This document shows, piece by piece, positions 5,176-7,297 of a stretch of 7,297 nt of DNA. How positions within the stretch are numbered: position 1 is the first letter of the stretch; each line of letters starts with the position of its first letter. The notes under the pieces are model-generated. The model had not been told where the DNA came from. It made no database searches and saw only the letters and a list, made by a program, of their open reading frames with translations. Source of the DNA: Clostridiales bacterium (GTDB lineage Bacteria; Bacillota; Clostridia; Lachnospirales; Lachnospiraceae); assembly GCA_020859965.1 (NCBI GenBank), contig JAJBVF010000462.1, forward strand, positions 1 through 7,297, read 5' to 3'. Position numbers and translations under genes: made by a program.

Positions 5176-5188
5176 AAAAGGAGAAACT

Positions 5189-6046
5189 ATGACTCAGAAA
5201 TTTTCTGAAAAGTTTATGAAAGCAGTATTCCTGGTCGCGGCATGCGTATCGATTCTTGCGGTAGCCCTGATCTGTATTTTCCTTTTTGCGAATGGTGTGC
5301 CGACGATGCTGGAGATTGGCCTGCCGGATTTTCTGCTTGGAAAGACCTGGAAACCGTCGAATAATATTTATGGGATTTTGCCTTTTATCCTTGGCAGTAT
5401 TTATGTCACAGGCGGTTCGATTGTGATTGGCGTGCCGATTGCAATGCTGACGGCAGTATTTCTGGCTTTTTATTGTCCCAAACGAATTTATAGTCCTTTT
5501 AAATCCATGATTAACCTGCTGGCGGGCATTCCTTCGGTCGTTTATGGATTTTTCGGTATGATCTGGATTGTGCCGACGATGAAGGCAATTACGGGAAAAT
5601 CCGGAAGCACAATGCTGACAGCCTGTATTCTTCTGGGAATCATGATCCTTCCGACCGTTATTGGTGTAATGGAACCGGCATTACGTAGCGTTCCGGACAG
5701 CTATTATGAGGGCTCTCTTGCTCTGGGGGCGACTCATGAGAGGAGCGTGTTCTGCGTGATCCTTCCTGCTGCAAAGTCCGGCGTTATAGCTGGGATTGTA
5801 CTGGGAATCGGCCGTTCGATTGGAGAAACGATGGCTGTGATCATGGTGGCCGGAAATCAGACCTGGATGCCGCAGGGGCTCTTAAAAGGAGTGCGTACAA
5901 TGACGGCGAATATTGTAATTGAGATGGGGTATGCTTCTGGTTTGCACCGACAGGCGCTGATCGCGACAGGCGTGGTGCTGTTTGTATTTATCCTGATTAT
6001 CAATCTCAGCGTATCGGCCATGAAGAGGAGGTCGGAACATGAGTAA
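5189..6046 (+). CDS. pstC: Phosphate ABC transporter permease PstC
   Basis: A 285-residue inner-membrane permease of the phosphate importer. About six hydrophobic segments are visible (roughly residues 12-34, 61-94, 106-130, 142-160, 196-221 and 254-276). The cytoplasmic EAA-type coupling loop that contacts PstB is EGSLALGATHERSVFCVILP (174-193). LAGIPSVVYGFFG (111-123) and GIGRSIGETMAV (206-217) are family-typical. The start is set by AAGGAG, 5 nt upstream of ATG. The length is normal for Firmicute PstC. It overlaps pstA by 8 nt, implying translational coupling, and pairs with PstA to form the channel that receives phosphate from PstS. PstC rather than PstA is assigned from gene order and from sequence such as the GMIWIVPTMKAITG region. 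Confidence 0.95.
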   Translation: MTQKFSEKFMKAVFLVAACVSILAVALICIFLFANGVPTMLEIGLPDFLLGKTWKPSNNIYGILPFILGSIYVTGGSIVIGVPIAMLTAVFLAFYCPKRIYSPFKSMINLLAGIPSVVYGFFGMIWIVPTMKAITGKSGSTMLTACILLGIMILPTVIGVMEPALRSVPDSYYEGSLALGATHERSVFCVILPAAKSGVIAGIVLGIGRSIGETMAVIMVAGNQTWMPQGLLKGVRTMTANIVIEMGYASGLHRQALIATGVVLFVFILIINLSVSAMKRRSEHE

Positions 6047-6887
6047 AAAAATTACGTATTTGAGACGGCATCCTTTTTCCGCTCTCGTAAAAATGCTGGT
6101 GTGGCTGGCTGCGGCAGTCACAGCAGTTGTGTTGGTTTTTATTGTCGGATTCATCCTGATAAAAGGTGTTCCGAACCTGACTCCGGATCTTTTTGCGTTC
6201 AAATATACTTCGGATAACGCATCTTTGATGCCGGCTTTGATCAATTCATTGATTATCACAGCGCTGTCACTTGTGATTGCAGTTCCGATTGGAATTTTTG
6301 CCGCTATTTTTCTGGTGGAATACGCAAGAAAAGGAAGCAAACTGGTACAGCTGGTGCGTATTACGGCAGAGACATTGTCTGGTATCCCTTCGATTGTGTT
6401 TGGCCTGTTTGGACTTTTGTTTTTTACAACAGCCCTTGGATGGGGATTTTCTCTGCTGTCCGGTTCGCTTACACTGGTGCTGATGATATTGCCGCTGATT
6501 ATGAGAACGACAGAGGAAGCATTGCTTGCCGTGCCGGATTCGTACAGGGAAGCTTCCTTTGGCGTAGGAGCCGGTAAGCTGCGTACCATTTTCTGTGTTA
6601 TACTTCCTTCTGCGATTCCGGGAATCTTATCAGGTATTGTGCTTGGCACCGGACGTATTGTCGGAGAGACGGCGGCGCTGCTCTATACGGCTGGATCTGT
6701 TGCGAAAGTTCCGAGCAGTCTGCTCGGAAGCGGACGTACTCTGGCTGTTCATATGTATGTGCTTTCCAGTGAAGGACTCTATATGGATCAGGCGTACGCG
6801 ACGGCGGTGGTACTGGTAGTGCTGGTATTGCTGCTGAATGGTTTGTCTTCTCTATTCGCGGGAATGCTGACAAAGAAGCAGGGCTGA
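6039..6887 (+). CDS. pstA: Phosphate ABC transporter permease PstA
   Basis: A 282-residue permease, partner of PstC. It has about six hydrophobic segments (roughly 21-43, 65-93, 108-131, 139-157, 193-218 and 252-275). The EAA-type loop is EASFGVGAGKLRTIFCVILP (171-190), and SGIPSIVFGLFG (114-125) and GTGRIVGETAALLYTAGS (203-220) are typical PstA signatures. The start ATG at 6039 lies inside the end of pstC (overlap ATGAGTAA) with a strong GAGGAGG (6024-6030) within the pstC coding sequence, so the pair is translationally coupled. A basic tail (LTKKQG) ends the protein on the cytoplasmic side. An unusual gap of about 200 nt separates it from pstB. Confidence 0.95.
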   Translation: MSKKITYLRRHPFSALVKMLVWLAAAVTAVVLVFIVGFILIKGVPNLTPDLFAFKYTSDNASLMPALINSLIITALSLVIAVPIGIFAAIFLVEYARKGSKLVQLVRITAETLSGIPSIVFGLFGLLFFTTALGWGFSLLSGSLTLVLMILPLIMRTTEEALLAVPDSYREASFGVGAGKLRTIFCVILPSAIPGILSGIVLGTGRIVGETAALLYTAGSVAKVPSSLLGSGRTLAVHMYVLSSEGLYMDQAYATAVVLVVLVLLLNGLSSLFAGMLTKKQG

Positions 6888-6936
6888 GCCCGGATGAGAA
6901 CTATTATAAAAAGCTCGTGTCAGATCAGAACAGTCA

Positions 6937-7098
6937 ATGAGTAAGACAGATAAGCAGATCGTATCGCATAAGCCTGTGCAGAATACAAATGAAATTACGA
7001 TATGGGCTATGGTAAAAGCAGGTGGAGGCACAGAAACAGCTCTCTGCCGGCAGGAAATGAAATACCCGGAGGAAGGGATGGAAAATGGGAAAAATTGA
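6937..7098 (+). CDS. Doubtful small ORF between pstA and pstB
   Basis: A 53-codon frame starting MSKTDKQIVSHKPVQNTNEI and ending with TGA at 7096-7098, overlapping the first 14 nt of pstB in another frame. There is no convincing ribosome binding site before its ATG and no recognisable domain; it is polar with two cysteine/methionine-rich turns at most. It fills most of the 197-nt pstA-pstB gap (6888-7084), which otherwise holds only a 10-bp palindrome CTGCCGGCAG at 7044-7053. It could be a leader peptide coupled to pstB, a decayed gene, or chance. Confidence 0.22.
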   Translation: MSKTDKQIVSHKPVQNTNEITIWAMVKAGGGTETALCRQEMKYPEEGMENGKN

Positions 7099-7297
7099 CA
7101 TAAAGAATACAAATTTGTTTTATGGTGATTTTCAGGCATTAAAGAATATCAATCTGGAAATTCCGGCAAATAAAATCACAGCATTCATCGGACCGAGTGG
7201 ATGCGGAAAATCTACGCTGCTGAAGACACTGAACCGAAAGAAAGATATTGTGGAAGTATGCAGAAATAACGGAGAAAGAAGACGGGATGGAGAAGAA
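7085..7297 (+). CDS. pstB: Phosphate ABC transporter ATP-binding protein PstB (5' part, cut by window end)
   Basis: The first 71 codons of the ATPase that drives phosphate import. Seen: the N-terminal strand KIDIKNTNLFYGDFQALKNI with the aromatic A-loop residue Y13, then Walker A GPSGCGKST (36-44) and KTLNR (47-51), all typical of PstB. The Q-loop, signature and Walker B lie beyond the window. GGAGGAAGGG (7068-7077) serves as ribosome binding site for ATG 7085; the ATG at 7078 is out of frame with pstB. After LNR the sequence departs from the family: KKD replaces the usual MND, and the following stretch reads EVCRNNGERRRDGEE where a form like EG-x-I-x-G-x-V-x-LDGED is expected. The frame stays open, so this may be divergence or poor sequence near a contig end. 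Confidence 0.9.
   Translation, partial: MGKIDIKNTNLFYGDFQALKNINLEIPANKITAFIGPSGCGKSTLLKTLNRKKDIVEVCRNNGERRRDGEE

Noticed and set aside
5882..6649. A 255-codon open frame on the minus strand
   Set aside because: Antisense to pstC and pstA, which are certain; low-complexity Ser/Thr/Ile composition and no ribosome binding site.

Overview
The window looks like a chromosomal segment of a low-GC-to-moderate-GC Clostridia, most probably Lachnospiraceae. This is inferred from protein character (Pst proteins, the AAA/PD-(D/E)XK protein and the XRE regulators read like gut Lachnospiraceae homologues), strong AGGAGG-type ribosome binding sites and ATG/TTG-open frames. No rRNA, tRNA, CRISPR array or recognisable transposase was seen. 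Both ends cut through genes.

Left part (1-725): the 3' end of a polytopic membrane protein, probably a cell-surface polysaccharide glycosyltransferase-type protein, runs in from upstream. Directly after its stop, in the same frame, lies a 33-codon remnant of UDP-galactopyranose mutase (glf). This suggests the tail of an exopolysaccharide or teichoic/galactan locus that has been cut by a deletion or rearrangement.

Middle part (726-3961): an accessory stretch. It holds a 527-aa AAA-like ATPase with a C-terminal PD-(D/E)XK nuclease-like domain, transcribed rightward from its own promoter. A small unrecognised ORF follows, then a hairpin between convergent genes. Next come two tandem, about 82% identical XRE-family repressor-like genes on the minus strand. 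Each has the same promoter geometry and a pair of operator-like dyads (GGTATG-N7-CATACC type). Two large inverted repeats sit between the two regulators.

Right part (3962-7297): a phosphate-uptake operon, pstS-pstC-pstA-pstB, with pstB cut by the window end. It is preceded by a cluster of TTACA repeats, three of them at 11-bp spacing, as expected for PhoP (PhoB-type) binding, so induction by phosphate starvation is likely. PstS would bind phosphate outside the membrane, PstC/PstA form the channel and PstB powers it. A terminator-like hairpin between pstS and pstC probably gives excess binding protein over permease.

The most striking observation is that PstS is circularly permuted. The half carrying the SREDGSGTRGAF phosphate-binding motif comes first, directly after the signal peptide. 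The half carrying GSSSVTP and DIGMASRE, normally N-terminal, comes last and ends at TGEITTWEEL, exactly where the canonical protein would continue into the first half. The protein also lacks a lipobox, unusual for a monoderm PstS.
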